6,082 nt of DNA from Flavobacteriaceae bacterium (lineage in GTDB: Bacteria; Bacteroidota; Bacteroidia; Flavobacteriales; Flavobacteriaceae): contig JAMOMG010000143.1 in assembly GCA_027068695.1 (NCBI GenBank), positions 1 to 6,082 on the forward strand, given 5' to 3'. A program made the translations under genes and the position numbers. Of the stretch, positions 5,975 to 6,082 are shown one piece after another. Each line of letters begins with the position of its first letter. The first letter of the stretch is position 1. Under the pieces are notes generated by a model that did no database searches, had not been told where the DNA came from, and worked only from the letters and a program-made list of their open reading frames with translations.

Positions 5975-6082
5975 TTATATTAAAGAGTGTTGTGTCATTA
6001 ATTTTGGTTGATTAATTCCCATTAATTTTAAAATAGTAGGTGCAATATCGGCTAAAATCCCATCATTAATATGTTTGATATC
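5975..6082 (-). CDS. gpmI: C-terminal end of cofactor-independent phosphoglycerate mutase (partial)
   Basis: Only the last 35 codons plus the TAA stop lie in the window; the gene continues beyond the right edge. The reading frame gives GILADIAPTILKLMGINQPK followed by LMTQHSLI and stop, very close to the usual C-terminus of 2,3-bisphosphoglycerate-independent phosphoglycerate mutase (L-A-D-I-A-P-T-I-L, then a Gln-Pro and an M-T-x-x-S-L-I ending). The enzyme interconverts 3- and 2-phosphoglycerate in glycolysis and gluconeogenesis. The identification rests on this short tail alone, but the motif is distinctive. Another alkaline phosphatase superfamily member is the main alternative. It is upstream of and co-oriented with the thioredoxin-fold gene. 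Confidence 0.85.
   Translation of the reverse strand, partial: DIKHINDGILADIAPTILKLMGINQPKLMTQHSLI

Overview
The window looks like ordinary chromosome from a member of the Bacteroidota, most likely the family Flavobacteriaceae. The DNA is strongly AT-rich and there are no clear Shine-Dalgarno sequences. Perfect copies of the Bacteroidota -7 promoter element (TAnnTTTG) lie upstream of three genes. The methionine aminopeptidase, the methyltransferase and the OmpA-type lipoprotein all read like flavobacterial versions of their families.

Layout, left to right. At 11-853 (minus) is an OmpA/MotB-domain lipoprotein with a coiled-coil linker. A 137-bp divergent spacer carrying promoter-like elements separates it from 991-1977 (plus), a lipoprotein ApbE (FAD:protein FMN transferase). 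Its stop codon directly abuts the stop codon of a convergent three-gene minus-strand cluster. In transcription order that cluster is map (type I methionine aminopeptidase, 3907-3089), a small cupin (3080-2754) and a class I SAM-dependent methyltransferase with a TTG start (2742-1978). The spacings of 8 and 11 bp suggest one transcript. A 161-bp divergent spacer with a perfect -7 element for each direction separates map from 4069-5337 (plus), an acetyl-CoA hydrolase/CoA-transferase family enzyme. A strong bidirectional hairpin terminator (5358-5392) then faces 5940-5413 (minus), an exported thioredoxin-fold protein with a CGDS active site. That gene lies 34 bp downstream of the 3' end of gpmI (phosphoglycerate mutase, cofactor-independent), which runs off the right edge.

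The genes are mostly housekeeping and cell-envelope functions: nascent-protein N-terminal processing (map), cofactor attachment to exported or membrane flavoproteins (ApbE), peptidoglycan anchoring (OmpA domain), glycolysis (gpmI) and acyl-CoA/acetate metabolism (CoA-transferase). I see no mobile element, CRISPR array, tRNA, rRNA, phage gene or toxin-antitoxin pair, and no evidence of a new multi-gene system. The points worth a second look are modest: the single-cysteine thioredoxin-fold protein, the methyltransferase with an apparently lost zinc-ribbon and a TTG start, the uncharacterised cupin between map and that methyltransferase, and the overlap of transcription signals with coding sequence at the zero-gap convergent junction near 1977.
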